A stretch of 64,000 bases of DNA from Sphingomonas lycopersici (GTDB lineage Bacteria; Pseudomonadota; Alphaproteobacteria; Sphingomonadales; Sphingomonadaceae), in NCBI RefSeq assembly GCF_026130605.1, contig NZ_JANFAU010000001.1, forward strand, positions 558,001-622,000. The letters run 5' to 3'. A program made the translations under genes and the position numbers. This document shows, piece by piece, positions 34,943-41,937 of the stretch (position 1 is the stretch's first letter; each line of letters begins with the position of its first letter). The notes below the pieces were generated by a model, which was not told the origin of the DNA, made no database searches, and was given only the letters and a program-made list of their open reading frames with translations.

Positions 34943-35054
34943 GCATCCCTCCTCCTGAACAGCCTCTTGTGATGTGAGGCTTTTGTCTGTGATCGGCGGG
35001 CGCCGGCGGGTCTCGCCCGCGGCGCGGCGCCAAGGTGCGGCGCGGTGCGCGGTT

Positions 35055-35564
35055 TCAGCGCACCGCATAGTAACGGAACAGCGAATGGTCCGGCGGATCG
35101 CCGGGGGCGAGCTGCGGCCGGCGCGCGCCGACGCCGATGATGACCGTGCGGTTCAGCCAGTCATATTTGCCGGTCGGCGCGCGGAAATAGGGGGTGCAGC
35201 GAAAATAGCGCGGGATCGACGGCGCATCCTCGGGATCGGTCGGCGCGCGCAACGGTCCATGCACATAACCCTGATTGCGGATATAGATATGCGCGCCGTC
35301 ATCGGTCTCGATCACATAATGGGCATTGAGCTCGACGACGCCGTCGGCGCGGACGATCGGCCAGTCGGCGCCGCTATGATCGACCAGCCTGCCGTTGAGG
35401 CGCGGCCCGGAGACGGTGCAGCCGGTGCCGACCGAGGTGTAGCCGATCGATGCGCCGCCGGCGGTGGGCCACACCCAGCGCTTGTCGAAATTGATGCGGA
35501 TGTCGAACGCATGTTCGTAATGGAGCGCGAGGTCCGCCGAAGGATCGGGCAGGGGGGAATTCAT
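35055..35564 (-). CDS. DUF3237 protein, copy 2
   Basis: A 169-residue protein of the DUF3237 family, predicted beta-barrel. Landmarks are SVGTGCTVSGPRLNGRLVDHSGADWPIVRADGVVELNAHYVIETDDGAHIYIRNQGY. The same order is seen in copy 1 at 37243-37725. It starts three bases after the CocE hydrolase stop. The family has no settled biochemical function and is often found in catabolic operons of Proteobacteria and fungi. Two copies flanking a CocE-type hydrolase suggest a role on the same substrate, perhaps as lactonase or isomerase; that is speculation. Confidence 0.85.
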   Translation of the reverse strand: MNSPLPDPSADLALHYEHAFDIRINFDKRWVWPTAGGASIGYTSVGTGCTVSGPRLNGRLVDHSGADWPIVRADGVVELNAHYVIETDDGAHIYIRNQGYVHGPLRAPTDPEDAPSIPRYFRCTPYFRAPTGKYDWLNRTVIIGVGARRPQLAPGDPPDHSLFRYYAVR

Positions 35565-35567
35565 CGC

Positions 35568-37241
35568 TCAACCCTTTCGTGCCGGGATCACCGGCGCCAG
35601 CAGGTGCGAGTCATGCGCCCCGCCGAAATGGATGATGTGGCGGCCGGCGTTGCGTGTCCGTTCGTGGCGCGCGAAGGGCAGGAACGGCAGGCCTTCGGCG
35701 TAAATGTCGCGGCCCATGATCGTGACGCGCAGCGTCTCCCCCGCACGGAACGAGGTGGAGGAGGGCCAGAGCTCGATCTCGACCGGGACGATCTCGCCGG
35801 GGGCCAGCATCTCCTCGCGCTCGTGCGTGTGGAACGGCTGGAGCGCGTCGCTCCGGTCCGGATCGATCGCGCGATGGCTCGCGCGCAGCCAGCCGAGCGC
35901 GACCGGCCCGTCCTCGTAAAAGGCATAAAAGGTCTGGCCGACCGGCTGGCCTTCGGCGTCGAGTTTCCGGAGGGCGACGAACAGGTCGATATCGTCCGCG
36001 CCGTCCGCCTCGACCCAGAGGCGAAGCTTGGCGTGGCCGGTCAGTTCGGTGTCCTGCTCGAAGCGATGGTCGAAATTCGCCTCGCCCGCGGCCGCATCAT
36101 AAGCGATGCTCGCCCCCGTTGCGGGGCGCTGCGCGGTGAGCTTGCCGTCGGTATCGAGCCAGAACGGGGTCGCGACGGTGCGCGCGATCGGCCATTCCTC
36201 CTCGTCACGAAGCTCGGCCTCCCCGTGTCGATCGCGCACCTCGATCCGCACCGCGGGCCAGGCGGCGAGGGTCGTCTGGCGGCCTTTGAGGAAGTGACCG
36301 AAGTACGCCTCGCGCTTCGCCTGGCTTTCGGGCCGGTAATAATGCGCCCATTTCTTCTGGCCGTGCACGTCGAGCCACTTCCGCGGGCTCGACATCGCCT
36401 TGAACGCCTCGAGCGTGCCGCGGGTGTGCAACCCCTGATCGGACCAGCTCGCCACGACCCAGGCCGGGGTGCGGATCGCGGCAAGATCGATCTCCTTCGA
36501 GCGCCAGAAGGCGTCGATCAGGGGATGCGCCTGCGCATTCGCCCAGGTGTCCTCGGTGCGGTTGAGCGAGTAGCGGATATTGTCGGATGCGCGCGGCAGG
36601 AAGCCGGTTTCCAATATCCCGCCGTGATAGGCGAACTCGCGATACCAGTCGGTGAACCCTTCCCACGGATTGATCGCGGCAAGCGCCGGCGGGTTGAGCG
36701 CGGCGACCCAGAACTGGATCGCGGCGAGATAGGAAACCCCGGTCATCCCGACCTTGCCGTTCGACCAGCGCTGGTCGGCGAGCCAGTCGATCACATCGGC
36801 GCAATCCTGTGCCTCGACGGCGCCATTGTGGTGAAAGTCGCCTTCGGACAGCCACGCGCCGCGCGGATCGACGACCGCGAGCGCGTAACCGAGCGCTCCC
36901 CATCTCACCGGATCGGCGCCTTCGAACGGGGTCAGCGGCGAGAGCCAATCGGGATCGACGCCGGAATGCGGCCAGAAAACCCGGTTCGACTGCGCGTGCT
37001 TGCCATAGGGGCTCCACGACAGCAGCACCGGCAGATCGGCCGCGCCGCGTGCGCCGTCCGGGCGGTAGATGTCGGCAAGGATACGAACCCCGTCGCGCAA
37101 CGGAATGGCGACGTTGCGCTCGATCACCAGCCCCGCTTCGCGGCGCACCGCATAATCGGCCGGCGGCAAGGGCGGCTTGTTGGGCGCGGCATGAGGATCG
37201 ACGCCAGCGCGCATGACGGGTGCCGCTGATGCCGCGGGCAT
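35568..37241 (-). CDS. CocE/NonD family alpha/beta hydrolase
   Basis: A 557-residue serine hydrolase with the cocaine-esterase/X-Pro dipeptidyl-peptidase layout: catalytic alpha/beta domain with VLLSWSPYGKH, VDPRGAW (oxyanion side) and the nucleophile S170 in GMTGVSYLAA, and a C-terminal jelly roll with FRAGETLRVTIMG. I chose ATG 37241, one base after the DUF3237 stop; ATG 37214 (MRAGVDPH) is an alternative since homology starts near residue 30. No clear signal peptide, so it is likely cytoplasmic. It would hydrolyse an ester or amide of the imported compound. A fragment of a second family member is at the left window edge. Confidence 0.9.
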   Translation of the reverse strand: MPAASAAPVMRAGVDPHAAPNKPPLPPADYAVRREAGLVIERNVAIPLRDGVRILADIYRPDGARGAADLPVLLSWSPYGKHAQSNRVFWPHSGVDPDWLSPLTPFEGADPVRWGALGYALAVVDPRGAWLSEGDFHHNGAVEAQDCADVIDWLADQRWSNGKVGMTGVSYLAAIQFWVAALNPPALAAINPWEGFTDWYREFAYHGGILETGFLPRASDNIRYSLNRTEDTWANAQAHPLIDAFWRSKEIDLAAIRTPAWVVASWSDQGLHTRGTLEAFKAMSSPRKWLDVHGQKKWAHYYRPESQAKREAYFGHFLKGRQTTLAAWPAVRIEVRDRHGEAELRDEEEWPIARTVATPFWLDTDGKLTAQRPATGASIAYDAAAGEANFDHRFEQDTELTGHAKLRLWVEADGADDIDLFVALRKLDAEGQPVGQTFYAFYEDGPVALGWLRASHRAIDPDRSDALQPFHTHEREEMLAPGEIVPVEIELWPSSTSFRAGETLRVTIMGRDIYAEGLPFLPFARHERTRNAGRHIIHFGGAHDSHLLAPVIPARKG

Positions 37242-37242
37242 C

Positions 37243-37725
37243 TCACAGCACCACGAAATAATGGATGCGGTTGGCATTGGGGACTTTTTCCGCAACGCCG
37301 ACGAAAAGATGCTGGCTCATCCACTCGTGCGGACCGGCCGGCGCCTCGAAGCGCGGCGAGACGCGCATATAATAATCGTCGAAGGCGACATCCTCGTTGG
37401 CGGCCATGCGCTCGGCGATTTCCGGGCTCCGCGCCCAGCGATAGCCGCGATTCTGCATATAGATCACCGCGCCGTCATCGGCCTCCAGCATGTAGCGCGC
37501 GTCGAAATCGATGACGCCGTTCGGGCGCTGCAGCGGAAAGTCGCCGCCGGACATCGGGATGACCTTGCCGTTGAGTCGCGGTCCCGCGACGGTGCCGCTG
37601 GCGGCGTAGATCGCCGCACGGGTGTTGCCGAGAACGGAGGGCTCCACCCAGCGCAGCCCCACCAGCTCGATGGAAATGGTGAACGCAAATTCGCAACGTG
37701 GCGCAAAGGGATGGGGGGCGGCCAA
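37243..37725 (-). CDS. DUF3237 protein, copy 1
   Basis: A 160-residue DUF3237 protein, first gene of the minus-strand operon. AAIYAASGTVAGPRLNGKVI, SGGDFPLQRPNGVIDFDARYMLEADDGAVIYMQNRGYR and the C-terminal SPRFEAPAGPHEWMSQHLFVGV are shared in order with copy 2. The TonB receptor, CocE hydrolase and two esterases follow. The gene is divergent from the MarR regulator with two candidate operators between them. The function of the family is unknown; the operon context suggests an enzyme or binding protein for the incoming ester compound. Confidence 0.85.
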   Translation of the reverse strand: MAAPHPFAPRCEFAFTISIELVGLRWVEPSVLGNTRAAIYAASGTVAGPRLNGKVIPMSGGDFPLQRPNGVIDFDARYMLEADDGAVIYMQNRGYRWARSPEIAERMAANEDVAFDDYYMRVSPRFEAPAGPHEWMSQHLFVGVAEKVPNANRIHYFVVL

Positions 37726-37752
37726 CGCGATCCTCTCCTCGGTTCGGTGAGT

Positions 37753-37794
37753 TATTGATTAATCACCATCTTGAGTTGTTGATATATCTACAAC
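37753..37794. promoter_or_regulatory. Two candidate MarR operators between DUF3237 and marR
   Basis: Site 2a, TTGATTAATCACCAT (37755-37769), differs from site 1 (26392-26406) at two of 15 positions. Site 2b is a near-perfect 20-base palindrome at 37775-37794 (arms GTTGT and ACAAC, centre GATATATC), containing TTGATATATCTACAA. All three share TTGATnnATC. The pair lies in the 110-base gap between the divergent DUF3237 and MarR genes, the usual place for MarR operators. Confidence 0.65.
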
Positions 37795-37835
37795 CTGAGC
37801 ATGACAAGAGGATTCGCATCGGTTATTTGCGAGGA

Positions 37836-38339
37836 ATGGATATGGGTTCCCCGTCGGGCGACGATCCGATACTTCATGCCTCCGAGCGGCGGTGGCGGCT
37901 GTTCGGGCGAAGCCATCTTCCCTATCGCATCCTGCTGCTCGCCAAGATGATCGACCGCGCGACCTCGCAGCATGTCCGCGAAAAGGCGTCGATGACGCTC
38001 GCCGAATGGCGCGTGATCTCGCATGTCGAGCTGATGGGGCGATGCAGCGCGAGCGAGATCGCCGAGGCCGCCTTCGTCGATCGCGCCGAGGTCAGCCGCG
38101 CGGTCGGCGTGTTGGAGCGGCGTCACCTCGTCCAGCGCGAACCCAATCCGCGCAATCGCAAGAGCAGCCTCATCTCGCTGACCGATGAGGGGAAACGAAT
38201 CTACGCGGCGGTTCGCGAAGAACGCGGCAGAATGTACGAGGACTGGCTGAGCGATCTTTCCGAGGAAGAGCGCGGGCAGCTGGATAGCGAACTTCGCAGG
38301 ATCATGCGGCGGGTTGTTCTGACCGATCCTGTGGGGTGA
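37836..38339 (+). CDS. MarR family transcriptional regulator
   Basis: A 167-residue winged-helix regulator. The DNA-binding part is TLAEWRVISHVELMGRCSASEIAEAAFVDRAEVSRAVGVLERRHLVQREPNPRNRKSSLISLTDEGKRIY (about residues 60-130), with the MarR D-x-R wing modified to N-P-R-N-R-K-S-S. I chose ATG 37836 behind GCGAGG; a longer frame from 37698 passes through the operator region and lacks homology. It is divergent from the DUF3237/CocE/TonB/esterase operon and probably represses it, and through a matching site also the MFS/NTF2 operon at 26495. The inducer may be a phenolic acid, a common MarR ligand class; that is inference. Confidence 0.9.
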   Translation: MDMGSPSGDDPILHASERRWRLFGRSHLPYRILLLAKMIDRATSQHVREKASMTLAEWRVISHVELMGRCSASEIAEAAFVDRAEVSRAVGVLERRHLVQREPNPRNRKSSLISLTDEGKRIYAAVREERGRMYEDWLSDLSEEERGQLDSELRRIMRRVVLTDPVG

Positions 38340-38405
38340 GCCGCGGGGGGGGCATTTTCCCGTGGACCAGCGGATTTGGAGCGTCGAGCGTAACGTATGA
38401 TTCCA

Positions 38406-38575
38406 CCCCGGCGCAGGCCGGGGTCCAGTTACGACCGGCCCGATGCTGGACCCCGGCCTTCGGGGTCCCCGCAAAGTAATACTTTGCGGGGTGCCCCTTC
38501 GCCGGGGTGGTACGCTCTTCCATGTGTCCCCGCGAAGGCGGGGACCCAGACTGGGCTGCCGCCTTCGCGGGGACA
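38406..38575. repeat. Cluster of three palindromic repeats
   Basis: First, GGCCGGGGTCCAG (38416-38428) pairs perfectly with CTGGACCCCGGCC (38446-38458). Second, a hairpin at 38467-38491 has 12-base arms (CCCCGCAAAGTA) around a single A. Third, 17-base perfect arms at 38525-38541 and 38559-38575 (TGTCCCCGCGAAGGCGG). The first shares GGACCCCGGC with the repeat at 5144-5251. These are sphingomonad-type intergenic repeats, and probably also stop transcription leaving the MarR gene. Confidence 0.75.
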
Positions 38576-38752
38576 CAGGGGACGCTTTGCCGTGATCCCG
38601 ATCAAACGCGCGCCGTTCTAGCGCGTTTTCCCCGCGCAGACTGGATGATCGCAAAGATTTGGCTTCGTCTGCGAGCGAAGTCCGATTCCGGGTTCCCCAG
38701 CGCTCTTCCCGCCCGGCGCTCCCCGCCCCATTCGCCAATTCTCCGACAAATA

Positions 38753-38781
38753 TTGACCCGTCGGGAACAACGCCATAAGAA
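38753..38781 (+). promoter_or_regulatory. Possible sigma-70-type promoter for the TonB receptor
   Basis: TTGACC (38753-38758) is followed after 17 bases by TAAGAA (38776-38781), only a fair match to TATAAT. The 17-base palindrome starts six bases further on, so a bound protein would cover the start point, fitting repression. Weak by itself; position relative to the palindrome is the main support. Confidence 0.35.
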
Positions 38782-38786
38782 AGCGA

Positions 38787-38803
38787 ATCATATACGATAT
38801 GAT
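38787..38803. promoter_or_regulatory. Palindromic operator site A (17 bp)
   Basis: ATCATATACGATATGAT has perfect seven-base arms ATCATAT/ATATGAT. A second, overlapping dyad ATGAT-CTA-ATCAT runs to 38811. It lies 26 bases before the TonB receptor start. Related copies are at 45599, 47449 and 52275. Confidence 0.65.
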
Positions 38804-38828
38804 CTAATCATAATCTGAGGGGAGTAGG

Positions 38829-41800
38829 ATGCGAGAGGCGAAATCGGTAGGCCGTGGTGTGTCCGCGGCCGCGCTGGCGGCTGCGCTGATGTCGGCAGCG
38901 AATGCTCAAGCCCAGACGTCGCAGGCGGGTTCCGCGCCTCCTGCCGTGGCGCAAACCGCGCCCGAGGCGGAGGCCGATCGCCCCGCCAACCCCGCGCCCG
39001 TCGTCTCCAATGACGCGCCGGGCGCGCAGGACATCGTCGTCACGGGGACCGCGATCCGCGGCGTCGCCCCGATCGGCTCCAACCTCGTTTCGGTGGGCCT
39101 TGAGGCGATCGAAAAGACCGCGCCGGTCAATCTGTCGCAGCTGGTCAACACCGTTCCGGCGCTCTCGACCGCCGGATCGCTCGCGCAGGGCGAGAATGCT
39201 TACTCCTACTATTCTCCGCAGATCCACAGCCTTGCGGGGTCGTCGTCGAACACCACGCTCGTCATCGTCGACGGATTGCGCCTGCCCGGCGGCGGCACGC
39301 AGTTCAGCCAGACCGATCCGAACATCATTCCGGTGAGCGCGATCCAGCGGGTCGAGGTGCTCGCCGACGGCGCCTCGTCGGTCTACGGATCGGATGCGGT
39401 GGCCGGCGTCGTGAACTTCATTACCCGCCGCACCTTCGACGGCCTCGACGCGAATTTCCAATATGGCTGGGCCGACCATTACCGAAGCAAGAGCGGCAAC
39501 CTCATCTGGGGCAAGACCTGGGGCACCGGCGGGGTCTATGTCGCCGGCGCCTGGACCGAACAATCGACGCTGCTTAACCGCTATCGCAGCTTTTCGAGCC
39601 TCGGCGATTATCGCGGGGTCGGCGGATCGAACAACAATAGTTTCCAGTGCAGCCCGGCGACGATCCAGGTGACGGGGGTTTCATCGGGCACCGTTCCATC
39701 CGGGGTGTTCCTTTCGCCCGGCGCGACCGGCACGGTCGCCAACACCCAGGCCAATGCCCCATGCAATACCTCGATCTATAATACCTTGGTGCCCGGCCAG
39801 GGGCGCGGCAACGTCATGATGAAGGTGGTGAACGATTTTTCCGACAAGCTCACCGTCACCTATATGCTGAACTATAATCGCCAGAAGACCCATTCTCCCA
39901 ACGGCCCCGGCAATCTGACCAACGCGGCGGCGTTCGGCCCCAATTCGGGTAAGGGCGGGCAGATCAATCCCTTCTTCATCGCGCCCGCGGGCGCCCCCAA
40001 CGCGACGCAACAGAGCATCACCTGGCTCGCGACCACGCCGGACGGCAATTATGGCGAAGTCGAATCGCAGTCGGACGTGATCTACACGACCGCCGTTGCC
40101 GACTATAAGATCAACAGCAACTGGACGGTCACGCTCAGCGACGCCTTCGGCTGGAACCGGTCGGCGCTCAATACGATCAACGGCTTTTGCACCGCCTGCG
40201 CGATGCTGGCGCTCAACGGGACCGCGCAATCGAGCGGCAGTACGACCGCGTCCGATATTGCGGGCCAGAATGTCATCGCGCTCAATCTGCCGCTGACGAC
40301 CGCCAATGCGCTCGACGTATGGAATCCGGTCGGCAGCAACCGCACCTCACCGGCGGTGCTGCGCAGTCTTTACCGCGCGAACAGCGAGAATACGAACTAC
40401 AATACCTTCAACCAGATCCGCCTCAACGTCCAGGGATCGCTCTTCGACCTCCCCGCCGGGCCGCTGAAGGTCGCGATGGGCGGCGAATATTATTGGCAAA
40501 GCCAGACGCAGAAGATCACCGGATCGAACAATACCGGCCCGACGACCACCGGATCGAATTTCCGGGTCTATAATTACAGCCGCAAGATCAAGTCCGTCTA
40601 TGCCGAAGCCTATATCCCGGTAATCTCCCCGGAGATGGACGTGCCGCTGGCCTATCGCGTCGATCTCAGTGCGGCGGTGCGCTATGACAGTTTCAGCGAC
40701 GTGGGCGATACGACCAACCCGAAATTCGCCGCGACATGGGAAATCATCCGCGGCCTCAAGGTCCGCGGCAATTGGTCCAAGTCTTTCGTCGCGCCGCCGA
40801 TCGGGGTGATCGGCGATCCGACCCAGGGTTATCTCTATGCCTCGGGCAGTATCGGCACCAACGGCGTCATCAGCGTGCCGACCGCCAATTATCCGTCGGT
40901 GGTCAACATCCCCGGCGCGGTTGCCGCCAATACCAACAATCCCTGCACGATGTCGGTCGCGGTCTGCCAGATCGGGCAGGGCAATACGGGCCTGCGCCGC
41001 CAGCTCGGCGGTGGCTTCACCAACGAAGTGCCGCAGAAAGGGCGGAGCTGGTCGATCGGCGTGGATTTCACCCCGCAGTTTCTGCCGGGGCTGGTCGTCG
41101 CGGGGACCTTCTTCCACAATACTTTCATCGGCGGCGTCTCCTCGCCGAGCCCGAGCGCGATCGTCAATTCGGCCGGGTTGCGCAACCTGCTCACATTGTG
41201 CCCGTCGAGCTGCACCCAGGCGCAGATCGACAGCTTCGCCAATATCGCCAATGGCGCGACCATTTCGGGTTCGGTGCCGCCGAATGTCTATTATCTGATC
41301 GACCAGAGTTCGCGGAACGCGCTCAATCTCGTTGTGGAGGGGGTCGACGGGCAATTCACCTATTCGAGCGACCTCGGCAATATCGGGCGCGTGACGATCG
41401 GCACCGCATTCACCTATTTCACGAAGTTCCGGCAGAATTTCGGCGGCGGAACCGACTTCAGTATTTTGAACACCTCGGGCTATAACACCACCTTCCCGTC
41501 GGTCCAGTTCAAGAACCGCGCCCAACTCGGATGGGCGCTCGACGGGATCTCGCTCGATCTCTTCTGGAATCACGTCGGCCCCTATCGCAACTGGATCTCG
41601 ACGTCGGTCGCGCCGATCACGGTCGACAGCGCCGGCAACCCCACCGGCGGCGGGGATCGGGTCGCCGCCGGGAATACCTTCGATCTGCATGCCCAATATG
41701 AATTCGGCGGCGAAAACTTCACGCGTGGCTGGCAATTGTTCGTCGACATCCAGAATCTGTTGGACGCCGATCCGCCCTTCTATAATGGTAACACCAACGG

Positions 41801-41888
41801 CATTCTCGGCGGCGCATGGGGGTATAACGGGTTCGTCTCCAATCCGCTGGGCCGGCTCGTCTCGATCGGCGCGCGCATAAAGTTCTGA
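38829..41888 (+). CDS. TonB-dependent receptor (large, OMC-type)
   Basis: A 1019-residue outer-membrane receptor. The signal peptide is MREAKSVGRGVSAAALAAAL and ends ANAQAQ near residue 28. A Pro/Ala-rich linker and the TonB-box region QDIVVTGTAI follow, then a plug with TLVIVDGLRLPGGG and ADGASSVYGSDAVAGVVNFI. The barrel ends LVSIGARIKF. The start ATG 38829 follows GAGGGGAG. A GH3 glycosidase gene follows by 49 bases with no operator between, so they are likely co-transcribed under site A. The cargo is probably a glycoside or oligosaccharide; that is inferred from the neighbour. Confidence 0.93.
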   Translation: MREAKSVGRGVSAAALAAALMSAANAQAQTSQAGSAPPAVAQTAPEAEADRPANPAPVVSNDAPGAQDIVVTGTAIRGVAPIGSNLVSVGLEAIEKTAPVNLSQLVNTVPALSTAGSLAQGENAYSYYSPQIHSLAGSSSNTTLVIVDGLRLPGGGTQFSQTDPNIIPVSAIQRVEVLADGASSVYGSDAVAGVVNFITRRTFDGLDANFQYGWADHYRSKSGNLIWGKTWGTGGVYVAGAWTEQSTLLNRYRSFSSLGDYRGVGGSNNNSFQCSPATIQVTGVSSGTVPSGVFLSPGATGTVANTQANAPCNTSIYNTLVPGQGRGNVMMKVVNDFSDKLTVTYMLNYNRQKTHSPNGPGNLTNAAAFGPNSGKGGQINPFFIAPAGAPNATQQSITWLATTPDGNYGEVESQSDVIYTTAVADYKINSNWTVTLSDAFGWNRSALNTINGFCTACAMLALNGTAQSSGSTTASDIAGQNVIALNLPLTTANALDVWNPVGSNRTSPAVLRSLYRANSENTNYNTFNQIRLNVQGSLFDLPAGPLKVAMGGEYYWQSQTQKITGSNNTGPTTTGSNFRVYNYSRKIKSVYAEAYIPVISPEMDVPLAYRVDLSAAVRYDSFSDVGDTTNPKFAATWEIIRGLKVRGNWSKSFVAPPIGVIGDPTQGYLYASGSIGTNGVISVPTANYPSVVNIPGAVAANTNNPCTMSVAVCQIGQGNTGLRRQLGGGFTNEVPQKGRSWSIGVDFTPQFLPGLVVAGTFFHNTFIGGVSSPSPSAIVNSAGLRNLLTLCPSSCTQAQIDSFANIANGATISGSVPPNVYYLIDQSSRNALNLVVEGVDGQFTYSSDLGNIGRVTIGTAFTYFTKFRQNFGGGTDFSILNTSGYNTTFPSVQFKNRAQLGWALDGISLDLFWNHVGPYRNWISTSVAPITVDSAGNPTGGGDRVAAGNTFDLHAQYEFGGENFTRGWQLFVDIQNLLDADPPFYNGNTNGILGGAWGYNGFVSNPLGRLVSIGARIKF

Positions 41889-41937
41889 CCTTCGCAACGC
41901 CGCTTTCTCTTCGGACATTCAAAAAAGGCTTCTCGAC

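Larger units (their letters stand above)
38340..38828. other. Intergenic region (489 bases) with repeats, promoter and operator
   Basis: No credible gene. It holds a cluster of palindromic repeats (38406-38575), a possible promoter (38753-38781) and the first copy of the 17-base palindrome (38787-38803), each listed separately. Bases 38580-38750 show nothing recognisable. Confidence 0.6.

Noticed and set aside
30170..34972. A plus-strand open frame of about 1600 codons
   Set aside because: It lies antisense to the tannase-like, carboxylesterase and TonB receptor genes, all of which have clear family motifs. Its translation is rich in Arg, Gly, Ala and His with no recognisable domain, as expected from an antisense frame of G+C-rich genes.
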